DNA from: Methanobacteriota archaeon
Lineage (GTDB): Archaea; Thermoplasmatota; Poseidoniia; Poseidoniales; Poseidoniaceae
NCBI GenBank assembly: GCA_002689345.1
Contig: NZFU01000073.1
Span: forward strand, 1-35,432
DNA length: 35,432 nucleotides
Direction: 5' to 3'
Shown here piece after piece: positions 1 through 8,950 of the stretch (positions are counted from its first letter, which is position 1; each line of letters begins with the position of its first letter). The translations under genes were made by a program, and so were the position numbers. Below the pieces are notes generated by a model that saw nothing but the letters and a program-made list of their open reading frames with translations, did not search any database and was not told where the DNA came from.

Positions 1-20
1 AACAATCTACGATTGTTAGG

Positions 21-103
21 CGCCGAGAGGGGGATTTGAACTCCCGCGTCCAGGGGACAGTGGATTTCGAATCCACCGCAATACCAGGCTATGCGATCTC
101 GGC
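21..103 (-). tRNA. tRNA-Ser (anticodon CGA)
   Basis: Reverse complement GCCGAGA...GTGGATT-CGA-AATCCAC...GGGAGTTCAAATCCCCC TCTCGGC G: 7-bp acceptor stem, anticodon stem with CGA, long variable arm (class II), T arm with TTCAAAT; no encoded CCA. Confidence 0.93.
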
Positions 104-156
104 TTGTATCTCGCCCACCTGCACGACCATCATAAGAGTGATGTCACTGGGGTTGC

Positions 157-360
157 ATGATGAAGGTCGCACTGAAAGGGCATGGTCATGACCATACTAT
201 CGAATTGGATGCTGGCTCAACCGTTAAGCAAGCATTAGACAAAGTCGGAATTCATCCTTCTACAGTCATCGTTAGTCATGAGGATACAGTTCTTCCTCAC
301 ACTACTATATTGAATTCAGATGTCTCACTAGATTTGACAATTGTCAGTTCTGGTGGCTGA
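157..360 (+). CDS. Ubiquitin-like small modifier / MoaD-ThiS family protein (SAMP-like)
   Basis: 67 aa, short beta-grasp-like sequence (VALKGHGHDHTIELDAGSTVKQALDKVGI...VIVSHEDTVLPHTTILNSDVSLDLTIVSSGG) ending in the diglycine characteristic of SAMP/MoaD/Urm1. Confidence 0.8.
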   Translation: MMKVALKGHGHDHTIELDAGSTVKQALDKVGIHPSTVIVSHEDTVLPHTTILNSDVSLDLTIVSSGG

Positions 361-1107
361 TCACATATAGATTGAATCTGGCGATTCAGATAATTCTGAA
401 ATCATATCTTCAGCCTTACCCGGGTGCAACTCTTTCAGTTTAGCAGCTAATCTCTCAGTAGCATCAATCGGTACAGGAAGAGGAAGACTCCACCATTTTC
501 GAACCGTCTCTAAGAGCAATTGTGCAGCAACAGGGTCTGCGGAGTTACCAACAGTAGTTGCAATGGTACAAGAGGTCTTGACATTCCGGATTGGACCCAT
601 TGCAGTAATCAATGCAGCCATTCCGATTACACCGGCTTTTGGCTCATCCCTTCTGACATCTACTCCTTTAGATTCCAATTCAATTCTATAACTAGCCGAA
701 CTTGTTATCGAAAACACATCCTTTCTATCTGCTTGTGCAGACATTCCGGCTAGAACTAGAACTTCACCGCCTTCGAATAGATCTAGAATAGTAATCGCCA
801 TTTCATGTTGGCCTTCTGGAGTCATGGGTTGTGCATCTCCTGTCAAGGTGAATACTTCTTTACCATCAATTTCTACTCTAGAAAGTAGAACATGAGGAGG
901 AACTAGCAAACCATCATCATTTAATTTTGCTAATGGTGGTAATGCAGGATGGATAATTCTTGCAACAGGTTCTGCATCAAGTTCTGAGTTGACAGCATCT
1001 ATTGCCAATTTGCCGACATCGCCAACCCCCGGCATGGCAACCAATAGTAGGCCGCATGCTGTTGAGGGCTGCGAAATCCAGTCGACGAGCGCACCCATGA
1101 AAGTCAC
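361..1107 (-). CDS. PAC2 family proteasome-assembly-chaperone-like protein
   Basis: LLLVAMPGVGDVGKLAIDAV...GDAQPMTPEGQHEMAITILDLFE...VLVLAGM: PAC2 family pattern; last gene of the L44e-S27e-aIF2a-Nop10 cluster, as commonly found in archaea. Confidence 0.8.
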   Translation of the reverse strand: MTFMGALVDWISQPSTACGLLLVAMPGVGDVGKLAIDAVNSELDAEPVARIIHPALPPLAKLNDDGLLVPPHVLLSRVEIDGKEVFTLTGDAQPMTPEGQHEMAITILDLFEGGEVLVLAGMSAQADRKDVFSITSSASYRIELESKGVDVRRDEPKAGVIGMAALITAMGPIRNVKTSCTIATTVGNSADPVAAQLLLETVRKWWSLPLPVPIDATERLAAKLKELHPGKAEDMISELSESPDSIYM

Positions 1108-1138
1108 AGCGTTTTTTGACGCGGTATAATGATTCGCA

Positions 1139-1351
1139 TCATTCTTCTTCGCCAGATGCCAATGTAGGGAGTGAATTTGCCCAACCGGATTCAGTAACTC
1201 CTTCTAATTGTCTACGCAAATGAGCTCTCTTATCTTCAGGAGACCACTTCATTGGAGCAGCGGCTTGAGAAACCCCTCCGCATTTAGGACAGGTAGTTGA
1301 CAGGCTGTGTGCGCCACAATCATTGCACTTCTGCATTTGTTGGCGTGCCAT
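1139..1351 (-). CDS. H/ACA ribonucleoprotein Nop10
   Basis: MARQQMQKCNDCGAHSLSTTCPKCGG...AAAPMKWSPEDKRAHLRRQ; CxxC pairs; SD-like GGGAGTGA before the ATG; start shifted in from the ORF track. Confidence 0.9.
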   Translation of the reverse strand: MARQQMQKCNDCGAHSLSTTCPKCGGVSQAAAPMKWSPEDKRAHLRRQLEGVTESGWANSLPTLASGEEE

Positions 1352-1352
1352 T

Positions 1353-2144
1353 TCACTCCCTCTCTGCTTCGGCAGTGCCACCAGCAGTATGGATTATTTC
1401 CAGACATGCCTTTGTAGCATTAGTCCATCCATCTTCTGCGGTCTTGAAATCTGGTGCCTTGAGGTCAATCCTGTAGGAAGGTGCTCCATCATAATGGCAT
1501 GTTACAATTAGTTCAGATTCTTCATCAGAAACATCTTCTGCAGCCAGTAAGGCACTTTTAATCACTTCAATGCCTTCTGCTTGTTCAACATTAAGAGTAA
1601 ATTTACCACGAATCTCTACGGTGTCAGGAATGATATTCTTTACCGCCATCTCGATGAATGGGGCTACCCAATCTCCCTCGAAACCAATTTCTTTCAGTGA
1701 TTCAGGGTTTTTGGCAGCTTCTTCGAAAGCACCGTATAGAGTAGCATAGGATTCAGTTAATTCCATTTGGTTCTCTGAATGTTCTTCTTCAGACCATCCT
1801 ACTTGTTCTGATAGAACTTTGAGAAGTTGCTTTGCCCTCTCTTCATTCTTCCATTCAGCAAGACGGTCTCTTTTTCTTTCTTCACTGACTGACTTCAGCG
1901 ACAACTCAAGCGACTTTTTGTCGTTACGAGTACGAAGGACTTTGCAAATTAATCTCTGACCAGGACGAACAAAAGCTCTGATGTTCTTTACCCACCCGCT
2001 AGCGATTTCACCGATGAAGATGAATCCCTCGATTTCGTCATACTCCTCAAGATCGACGTATGCGCCGTTCTGTTTTACCTCACGGACTACTGCTACGACT
2101 AATTCGCCTTCAGAAGGTCCGCCTTCTAGGAGATTTTTTGCCAT
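1353..2144 (-). CDS. Translation initiation factor aIF2 subunit alpha
   Basis: S1 domain: GELVVAVVREVKQNGAYVDLEEYDEIEGFIFIGEIASGWVKNIRAFVRPGQRLICKVLR. Conserved operon context; start at MAKNLLEGGP. Confidence 0.93.
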   Translation of the reverse strand: MAKNLLEGGPSEGELVVAVVREVKQNGAYVDLEEYDEIEGFIFIGEIASGWVKNIRAFVRPGQRLICKVLRTRNDKKSLELSLKSVSEERKRDRLAEWKNEERAKQLLKVLSEQVGWSEEEHSENQMELTESYATLYGAFEEAAKNPESLKEIGFEGDWVAPFIEMAVKNIIPDTVEIRGKFTLNVEQAEGIEVIKSALLAAEDVSDEESELIVTCHYDGAPSYRIDLKAPDFKTAEDGWTNATKACLEIIHTAGGTAEAERE

Positions 2145-2160
2145 GGAGGAAATTCCTCCA
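2144..2160 (-). promoter_or_regulatory. Perfect inverted repeat between S27e and aIF2alpha overlapping SD-like sequence and first base of the ATG
   Basis: + strand TGGAGGAA-A-TTCCTCCA. On the minus strand TGGAGGAATTTCCTCCATGG, pairing GGAGG with the CCTCC directly before the ATG. Confidence 0.6.
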
Positions 2161-2161
2161 T

Positions 2162-2332
2162 TCACTCAAGGGACTCTACGACATTGCAGCCGACCAACTG
2201 AGCCTTGCCCCCAGCAGGGTTTGTTAGAGTAGCACCACATACTGCACATGCTATTGCAGTGGTGGCACGAGAAAATATAATGCTCTCATTGGAGCAATCA
2301 CGACATGAAACTTTTAGGAAATTAGCAGACAT
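2162..2332 (-). CDS. 30S ribosomal protein S27e
   Basis: MSANFLKVSCRDCSNESIIFSRATTAIACAVCGATLTNPAGGKAQLVGCNVVESLE; zinc finger; SD GAGGTGA upstream of the ATG. Confidence 0.93.
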   Translation of the reverse strand: MSANFLKVSCRDCSNESIIFSRATTAIACAVCGATLTNPAGGKAQLVGCNVVESLE

Positions 2333-2342
2333 TGTATTCACC

Positions 2343-2618
2343 TCAGTTATCGACAAGTTCGAACTTCTTAGCACGCTGGCATGGAGCATAGTGTGCTTTT
2401 CCAGTTTCAGTACAGCGGAATAGAATGTTAACGCGCTTTGTTGGCTTTTCACGGCCATCTGGCTTAGGACGTGGGAAACCACGGTATCCAGCCATGACTC
2501 TACGGAAGCGTCTCTGACCCCACTTTAATTCGCTAGCGCGCTTCTTCTTAACGCGCTCTACAGTATGCATGGTGTGCTTACCAGCACTTGGGCTGTAACG
2601 CTTTACTTGACGTGGCAT
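2343..2618 (-). CDS. 50S ribosomal protein L44e
   Basis: MPRQVKRYSPSAGKHTMHTVERVKKKRASELKWGQRRFRRVMAGYRGFPRPKPDGREKPTKRVNILFRCTETGKAH. Confidence 0.93.
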   Translation of the reverse strand: MPRQVKRYSPSAGKHTMHTVERVKKKRASELKWGQRRFRRVMAGYRGFPRPKPDGREKPTKRVNILFRCTETGKAHYAPCQRAKKFELVDN

Positions 2619-2723
2619 CTTTACCATAGTCTCACCTTGAGCATTCGGCCCACATGCGTCCTCTATTTAGTGGTGACGGATTAGGTAAAAACCCGAATCA
2701 GCCTACTGAGCCCAAGATTACAG

Positions 2724-3545
2724 GTGATGTTCATAAATCGTAGCGTCGCCGTCGATACTATGGATTCAATGCTAGAGGCGGCCATTTGGTTTTGGATTCC
2801 TCTAATTTTGGTACCGATTGGATTGTGGTTGACAATCAGTGGTAAAGCAAAATCATTCGGTAAAATTCTATCTTTATCTGGACTAATTTTGGTATTCATT
2901 TCTTCCTGGACAGTACCATCCTCGGATTCTACCGCTGCCGGCCATCTCCTTCTTTCGGTGCTTGCACCTTCACTACTCTTGGCATATGGGATTCATGGGA
3001 TGATATTTGGAGGGAATGTTCCTGTTGGTAAATTAGATTCTACTGCACGATGGAGTGGTACATTTGCCGTATTCATCTCCTTGACAATACTATGTTTGAT
3101 GCATTGGTATAATTTCACTCCGCTGTGGAGAGATGGAGAAATAAATCCTTACTGGATTGTATTTTGGCCAACATTCCTTCTATGTTCAACTTCACTTTGC
3201 TCGGCTTCTGCTTTAGCATTGGTTAGTTTTGGAGATAATAGATTGAGCGAATCAATGAAATTAGCCTCTCTTTCGGTTATGATGGCAGGAATTGCATTAT
3301 CAGCAATGATTTTCGATGGGTATCTGACCACATCTGAAGAGTTCAGAGACTATCTTTGGTTGGCAGCAGCAGATATTTTGGGCACTGTTATTGGAGTTAT
3401 GTTAGCAATTGGTGCCTTTGCTATTGTGATTTGGAGTTATGAGAAATCATTACCAATACCCAATAATTCACCACCTCCAAGCAAGGATGAAATCAAGCAC
3501 GTTGTTTCGATAGCTGAATCTCATATCGGAGGCGAAGAGGAATGA
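2724..3545 (+). CDS. Multi-pass membrane protein of unknown function
   Basis: 273 aa with several hydrophobic segments (AAIWFWIPLILVPIGLWLTI; GLILVFISSW; LLLSVLAPSLLLAYGIHG). Start could be a later ATG (MDSMLEAA). Confidence 0.7.
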   Translation: MMFINRSVAVDTMDSMLEAAIWFWIPLILVPIGLWLTISGKAKSFGKILSLSGLILVFISSWTVPSSDSTAAGHLLLSVLAPSLLLAYGIHGMIFGGNVPVGKLDSTARWSGTFAVFISLTILCLMHWYNFTPLWRDGEINPYWIVFWPTFLLCSTSLCSASALALVSFGDNRLSESMKLASLSVMMAGIALSAMIFDGYLTTSEEFRDYLWLAAADILGTVIGVMLAIGAFAIVIWSYEKSLPIPNNSPPPSKDEIKHVVSIAESHIGGEEE

Positions 3546-3997
3546 AACAACCCTCAGCCTCTTGGAAGTTACTGGCTCTCGCCGCATTTTTGCCGATATT
3601 GGTCTTAGTCGCCATCGATGTATCTTTGGGCGACAAAATCCATCCAGAATCATTCAAGAGATTCGGTAATGCAATCCTTACCTCATATGTATTGATGGGA
3701 ATTATTTTGATCGGTAATCTCTTCTTTTACGCAGACTCTAGGCATCGCCCATTCGCACCGTTTGTAGGAATGATGTTCGCTATCGCAATCGGTATACTAA
3801 TCGCTTGGGCATTGATCTCGAATGACGACCTTCTTCTTGAAGCGAATAGTGGTTTGAGATCACAGATGCTATCAAATGTGGTTCACATGTTAGTGAGTGG
3901 AACCGCTATGTTATTGGCGGCAGTACTTGCTATTGGTGCCACATTTGCAATGATAACTGGACGTGAAAGAAGAGCCTTGTTCGAAGAAGAAGAGTAG
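3542..3997 (+). CDS. Membrane protein of unknown function
   Basis: 151 aa, about 4 hydrophobic segments; ATGA overlap with the preceding membrane gene implies translational coupling. Confidence 0.7.
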   Translation: MKQPSASWKLLALAAFLPILVLVAIDVSLGDKIHPESFKRFGNAILTSYVLMGIILIGNLFFYADSRHRPFAPFVGMMFAIAIGILIAWALISNDDLLLEANSGLRSQMLSNVVHMLVSGTAMLLAAVLAIGATFAMITGRERRALFEEEE

Positions 3998-4027
3998 TGT
4001 TGCTTTTCCGTCGGTTTGATAAAGGGA

Positions 4028-4040
4028 GGGCCGGTGGCCC
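4028..4040 (+). repeat. GC-rich inverted repeat upstream of L37e
   Basis: GGGCC-GGT-GGCCC, 17 nt before the L37e ATG. Confidence 0.5.
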
Positions 4041-4057
4041 AGCCGTTAGGTGATATC

Positions 4058-4231
4058 ATGTCCAAGGGTACTCCATCAATGGGTAAGAGGCAGAAGACCT
4101 CCCATATTCGTTGCCGCAGGTGTGGCCGAAATGCATATCACAAGCAGAAAGGTAACTGTGCATCATGTGGATATGGTACCACATCTAGGATGCGTTCATA
4201 CGGTTGGTCTAAGAAGACTCACCGCCCCTGA
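4058..4231 (+). CDS. 50S ribosomal protein L37e
   Basis: [65 protein letters not shown] upstream. Confidence 0.95.
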   Translation: MSKGTPSMGKRQKTSHIRCRRCGRNAYHKQKGNCASCGYGTTSRMRSYGWSKKTHRP

Positions 4232-4254
4232 AATTAGTTTTCGTTTTAGAGAAA

Positions 4255-4268
4255 GGGCTGTAAAGCCC
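4255..4268 (+). repeat. GC-rich inverted repeat between L37e and purF
   Basis: GGGCT-GTAA-AGCCC. Confidence 0.45.
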
Positions 4269-4298
4269 CTGCTACTCGATTAGATTAGGCGAGACAAA

Positions 4299-5828
4299 AT
4301 GTGCGGCATTATTGGTCTCGTTGGTCGTCGTGGCTACCACATTAATCAATTACTGTACGATGGACTTACTGTATTACAACACAGGGGTCAAGATGCTGCA
4401 GGGATGATGACTGAATATGAAGGAAAATATCACCTGCGAAAGTCTAACGGCTTAGTCAAGGACGTATTCTTCAAACGACATATGCAGAATCTGCTCGGGT
4501 CAATTGGCATCGGGCATGTAAGATACCCAACTGCTGGTTCTTCATCTGCCGCAGAAGCTCAGCCGTTTTATGTGAACTATCCATTCGGTATTTCTTTAGC
4601 ACACAATGGAAATTTGACAAACGCGGAAGAGGTTAAATCTCTACTTACCAGTGCACATCGCAGGCATGTAAACACGACATCAGATTCAGAATTACTTCTC
4701 AATCTCTTAGCAATGGAGTTACATTCACGCACTCATAATGTCGATATAGATGGCGAGTTACATGTCGATGTTAACACAATATTCTCTGCCGTCTCTGCTC
4801 TTCACAACCAAATAACCGGCGGTTATGCTTGTGTTTCTTTGATTTCAGGATATGGAATTCTTGCTTTTAGAGACCCTCATGGTATTCGCCCACTGATCTT
4901 TGGTAGCCGGGAAGTAGACGGAGAAACCGAGTGGGTTGTTGCAAGTGAATCGGTTGCGATTCATGCTCTTGGTTTTGATGTGGTTAGAGATGTAGAGCCA
5001 GGAGAGGCTGTATTCATTACTTCTACAGGTCAAATGTTTTCCAAGCAGTGTGCTGAAGAAACCCACCATTCACCATGTATTTTCGAACATGTATATTTCT
5101 CGAGGCCAGATTCGATAATCGACGGTATTTCTGTCTATCAAGCAAGATTGAATCAAGGACAAAGATTAGCTGAAAGAATTCTTGAACAATTCCCTGACCA
5201 TGATATTGATGCAGTAATACCAGTGCCGGATTCAGGCCGATATGCGGCCCTACAGATGGCTGGGGCATTAGGTGTTGAATACCGAGAAGGTTTCGTCAAG
5301 AACCGATACATTGGTCGTACTTTCATTATGCCTGGTCAAGCGATGCGTAAAAAATCAGTAAGAAGAAAACTGAACGCTATTCCTCATGAATTTGCAGGAA
5401 AGAATGTGCTTCTAGTAGATGATTCAATCGTGAGGGGTACCACTTCAGCTCAAATCGTAGAAATGGCAAGAGAAGTAGGTGCTAACAAAGTGTATTTCGC
5501 TTCCGCAGCTCCGCCTGTAAGACATCCAAATGTGTATGGAATAGATATGCCAGCAGTAACTGAGTTTATCGCAAATGGTAAGACTATTGATGAGATTGGT
5601 GATGTGATTGGAGCGGACAAATTATTCTACCAATCACTGGAAGATTTGATTGAGGTTACCAGCATTAATGGAGAGCAATCATGGGATACAAGTTGTTTCA
5701 ATGGTGAATATGTAACCGGTGATGTCACTCAGGAATATCTAGATAATCTGGAAGCTGCAAGAAATGATTCTGCAAAATCAGTCAGCACTGAATCTGATGG
5801 GAACATTGGAATTCATAATGATGAGTGA
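4299..5828 (+). CDS. purF: Amidophosphoribosyltransferase
   Basis: MCGIIGLVG (N-terminal Cys nucleophile), [21 protein letters not shown], PRTase motif [18 protein letters not shown]. Confidence 0.96.
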   Translation: MCGIIGLVGRRGYHINQLLYDGLTVLQHRGQDAAGMMTEYEGKYHLRKSNGLVKDVFFKRHMQNLLGSIGIGHVRYPTAGSSSAAEAQPFYVNYPFGISLAHNGNLTNAEEVKSLLTSAHRRHVNTTSDSELLLNLLAMELHSRTHNVDIDGELHVDVNTIFSAVSALHNQITGGYACVSLISGYGILAFRDPHGIRPLIFGSREVDGETEWVVASESVAIHALGFDVVRDVEPGEAVFITSTGQMFSKQCAEETHHSPCIFEHVYFSRPDSIIDGISVYQARLNQGQRLAERILEQFPDHDIDAVIPVPDSGRYAALQMAGALGVEYREGFVKNRYIGRTFIMPGQAMRKKSVRRKLNAIPHEFAGKNVLLVDDSIVRGTTSAQIVEMAREVGANKVYFASAAPPVRHPNVYGIDMPAVTEFIANGKTIDEIGDVIGADKLFYQSLEDLIEVTSINGEQSWDTSCFNGEYVTGDVTQEYLDNLEAARNDSAKSVSTESDGNIGIHNDE

Positions 5829-5837
5829 GATGATTTG

Positions 5838-6764
5838 ATGCAATATGCTTGGATTCTTCGCTATGGCGAACTTGGTCTCAAAAGCCGAGTAGTACGCCGT
5901 CAATTTCAGAGAGCACTTTCTAACAATATGGAAAAATTAGCCATTAATTCGCAAATATCGCTATTCCAAGATCGGATAAAAAGTATGGAAGTAGTTACCA
6001 GTAACTCCAACAAAGAAGACATTGAGAATCTTTTGTGCCATGTTTTGGGAGTTGTAGCAATAGACCCTGCAAAAGTAATTGCAGACACTATTGAGCCGCA
6101 AATAGTTGCTAAAGCGATTCTAGAAAACGACCCATTAGTAGGTAAGCCTCGTACCTTTGGAGTCCGAACAAAAAGAGTTGGCCCTAAGGGCAAATACCGT
6201 TCACAGGAATACAGTGGAGAAATAGGGCACGCAATGTGTCATTTAGATGAGTCATTATCTGTAGATTTAACAAATCCAGATATGTGGGTTAGATTAGTTC
6301 TAGAGCCGGAAAAAGTCTGGTTATTAGGAGAGAGGATAGTATCTGCAGGCGGATTGCCTCCTGGAGTACAAGGTGATGTTTTGTGCAAGGTTGTCGATGA
6401 AGAAACAATGCTTTCAGCATTTCTAATAATGCGCCGAGGCTCACGCTTAATCCCAATCGAAGGATGTGATGAAGAATTACTTGATATCTTGAGAAAATGG
6501 GATCCATATCTTGGAAGATATTCAATGGTGAAGAATCCTTCTGGACATAAAAGAAGACGCCATCCGTGGGGTGTTGTCGGCATCTCTGTCGAGGAAGGAG
6601 AGTCTTTAATCGAGAGAAATGAAAGCGATGTCAAGACGGTACCATTGTCGACTTTGGAGCCATTATGTGGTTGGACTGATGGTGAGATAGAAGCGCTTTC
6701 AAAACACATTAGAATGCCAAATGTGCATCTTTGCATGCCACACTTGGAAGCATGGGTATCATGA
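5838..6764 (+). CDS. ThiI-like THUMP-domain protein with degenerate PP-loop
   Basis: WILRYGELGLKSRVVRRQF; FGVRTKRVGPKGKYRSQEYSGEIG (THUMP); GGLPPGVQGDVL aligns to the ThiI [12 protein letters not shown] region, but the following SGGxDS is absent. Confidence 0.75.
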   Translation: MQYAWILRYGELGLKSRVVRRQFQRALSNNMEKLAINSQISLFQDRIKSMEVVTSNSNKEDIENLLCHVLGVVAIDPAKVIADTIEPQIVAKAILENDPLVGKPRTFGVRTKRVGPKGKYRSQEYSGEIGHAMCHLDESLSVDLTNPDMWVRLVLEPEKVWLLGERIVSAGGLPPGVQGDVLCKVVDEETMLSAFLIMRRGSRLIPIEGCDEELLDILRKWDPYLGRYSMVKNPSGHKRRRHPWGVVGISVEEGESLIERNESDVKTVPLSTLEPLCGWTDGEIEALSKHIRMPNVHLCMPHLEAWVS

Positions 6765-6786
6765 ATGATGGCTTTGCTGACGGTTC

Positions 6787-8226
6787 ATGGCGCTAACGGT
6801 ACCGGTGGTCAGCAAGTTCGAAGCAACGGCTCGAGTCACTGCTGTTTCTAGTGGAATAAATCTTGCATATGGTCAACTAGATGGTCGTTTAGTAATTGGA
6901 GATAATGAATTCTCACTTTCTCAAATAACTGGTTTGTTTGAATTTCCTTACGGTGATGTCATTGTAGGGACAAATGAATCATTGCTAACATTTAGGGATG
7001 GAGAAGAAATAAATTCCCAAATTCATGAAACCGGCGTCGAATCGATTTCAGGCAATGGTAATTATGCCGTTGCAATAGATGGATTAGGTAGAGCATATGT
7101 CATAGATTCGAAAGGAAATAGTTCTCCATTAGATGCATCATCTGTACTATTTGCTAAAGCCGGTCCATTGGTAGCAATAGCTACCGAGGCCGGAACTGTA
7201 AGTACATACTCACATGATGGTGAAAAGTCATGGGAAAGGCCTATGCGAGGCGATGTAGGTGAAAGAATAACAGCGATTGGTTGGAATGATGAAACACTCA
7301 TAGTTGCTAGAGAAGGCCATGGATTAGTACCTGGTGAAGAAGAAGCCCTAGAGATTGAGCATTGGGTATCTGGTGAATTGATAAAGAGATTCGATGTTAA
7401 GCGTAGAGTCGTTTCCATAGATGGTCCATGGATGGGGCTAGATATGGGTGGAGTCATGCATGGTGAGGATTTAATCACTGAATTACATCACCCCGCTCAC
7501 ATTTTAGTCAGCAGAGGAGAAAATGCCCTAGTTGGCTCATGGTTTCATCTTCATAATGTTACAAAGGATGGAATTCAATGGTCTGTTGAGACACAAGGTA
7601 TGGTCGAGCATGTTTCAGTTAATTTAGATGGTACAGCGGTATTGATTGCAGGAAGTGATCAAAACGATTACACAGACCCAGAGCCAGTAATCCTAATCGA
7701 TTCATTAGCAGAACCGGTTTCTCTAATCGAAGAGGATACAGCTATCGATGATTGGGGCGATGCTCCTGTCATCGAGGTAAGTGCAGAGGATATCTATGGT
7801 GATGATGTTTCAATCGAGGAATTAGCGGGTATCTCTCAAGCCACAACTGCTGATGAGTCTGGCCTTTTAGATGCTCTAAACGATGAGATAGTCCCTCAAG
7901 AAATGTCTGAGGATGAAGAGGATTTAATGTTAGCATTATCTTTGGATGCAGAGGAAATAATAGCTCCGACTCCCGATGCTGGGGGTGACCAATCACTTAC
8001 AGCAGATGAAGATGGAACCGCTATAGTGACACTCGATGGCAGTTCTACAAAAGACCCACAAGAAAGGATTGTTTCTTGGTCTTGGGTAGATGGTAGTGGT
8101 AAAGAGATTGCAGAATCTAGTATGGTTAGAGTTAGATTAAATCAAGGCAATCATCGTTTGGAATTAAGAATAAAAGATCGAGATGGAAGATGGTCTTCTG
8201 ATTCTATAGATGTAAGGATTGGTTGA
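6787..8226 (+). CDS. Beta-propeller-like protein with C-terminal PKD-like domain
   Basis: Repeating propeller-blade-like strands over the first ~300 aa; acidic linker; PDAGGDQSLTADEDGTAIVTLDGSSTKDPQERIVSWSWVDGSGKE...LELRIKDRDGRWSSDSIDVRI resembles PKD. No clear signal peptide. Confidence 0.6.
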   Translation: MALTVPVVSKFEATARVTAVSSGINLAYGQLDGRLVIGDNEFSLSQITGLFEFPYGDVIVGTNESLLTFRDGEEINSQIHETGVESISGNGNYAVAIDGLGRAYVIDSKGNSSPLDASSVLFAKAGPLVAIATEAGTVSTYSHDGEKSWERPMRGDVGERITAIGWNDETLIVAREGHGLVPGEEEALEIEHWVSGELIKRFDVKRRVVSIDGPWMGLDMGGVMHGEDLITELHHPAHILVSRGENALVGSWFHLHNVTKDGIQWSVETQGMVEHVSVNLDGTAVLIAGSDQNDYTDPEPVILIDSLAEPVSLIEEDTAIDDWGDAPVIEVSAEDIYGDDVSIEELAGISQATTADESGLLDALNDEIVPQEMSEDEEDLMLALSLDAEEIIAPTPDAGGDQSLTADEDGTAIVTLDGSSTKDPQERIVSWSWVDGSGKEIAESSMVRVRLNQGNHRLELRIKDRDGRWSSDSIDVRIG

Positions 8227-8227
8227 C

Positions 8228-8950
8228 ATGGTAAGTGCTCCATCGATATGTCATTTCTTTGTGACATCATTACAACAGCGTTGTAGTATTGTCACTAATA
8301 CCCAGAACGGAGAGACTGTAATTATTGATGGAGGAGGAGATTCAGAGAGAATCATTCAGTGGATTGATTCAGGTATTGGTTCCCCTGATTTTGAAATTGG
8401 TAGTTATGCTGGAGATAGAAAGGTAGTGGCATTGATCAATACCCATGCACATTTCGACCATAGTGGCCATATTCCATATCTAAAAGATCACTACGGGTTA
8501 GAATGGTGGCTTCATGAAGATGATTTCTTTTTGCAGAGTTTAGCACAACAATCTGGAAAGCGCTGGGGTTTCTCATTACCTGAGCCTGCTATCGCAGAGA
8601 ATACATGGGTACATGGAGATCTGCATACCTTTGCCGGTATGGATTTTGAGATAATACATACTCCTGGTCACACATTAGGGGGATGCTGTTTGAGATTGAT
8701 TGTAGATGATGGACCTGACCATCTATTTGCAGGAGATACTTTGTTCCAAGGCTCGATAGGAAGAACCGATTTGCCACATTCAGGAGGGAATCTGGATTTG
8801 TTACTCAAGATGATTAGAGAAAGGCTATGGCCATTGGATGAAGATACAATTGTTCATCCCGGGCACGGTCCTCTCACTACCATTGGTGAAGAAAAGACGA
8901 CTAATCCTTTCCTAAACGATGGATACCGTGGCCGTGGAGCTTGGTTATAA
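8228..8950 (+). CDS. Metallo-beta-lactamase fold hydrolase (glyoxalase II-like)
   Basis: NTHAHFDHSGH (HxHxDH), HTPGHTLGGCC, FAGDTLFQGSIGRTDLPHSGG, VHPGHGP. Confidence 0.9.
   Translation: MVSAPSICHFFVTSLQQRCSIVTNTQNGETVIIDGGGDSERIIQWIDSGIGSPDFEIGSYAGDRKVVALINTHAHFDHSGHIPYLKDHYGLEWWLHEDDFFLQSLAQQSGKRWGFSLPEPAIAENTWVHGDLHTFAGMDFEIIHTPGHTLGGCCLRLIVDDGPDHLFAGDTLFQGSIGRTDLPHSGGNLDLLLKMIRERLWPLDEDTIVHPGHGPLTTIGEEKTTNPFLNDGYRGRGAWL

Noticed and set aside
6239-6736. 165-aa minus ORF
   Set aside because: Antisense to the ThiI-like gene; no recognisable family or start signal.
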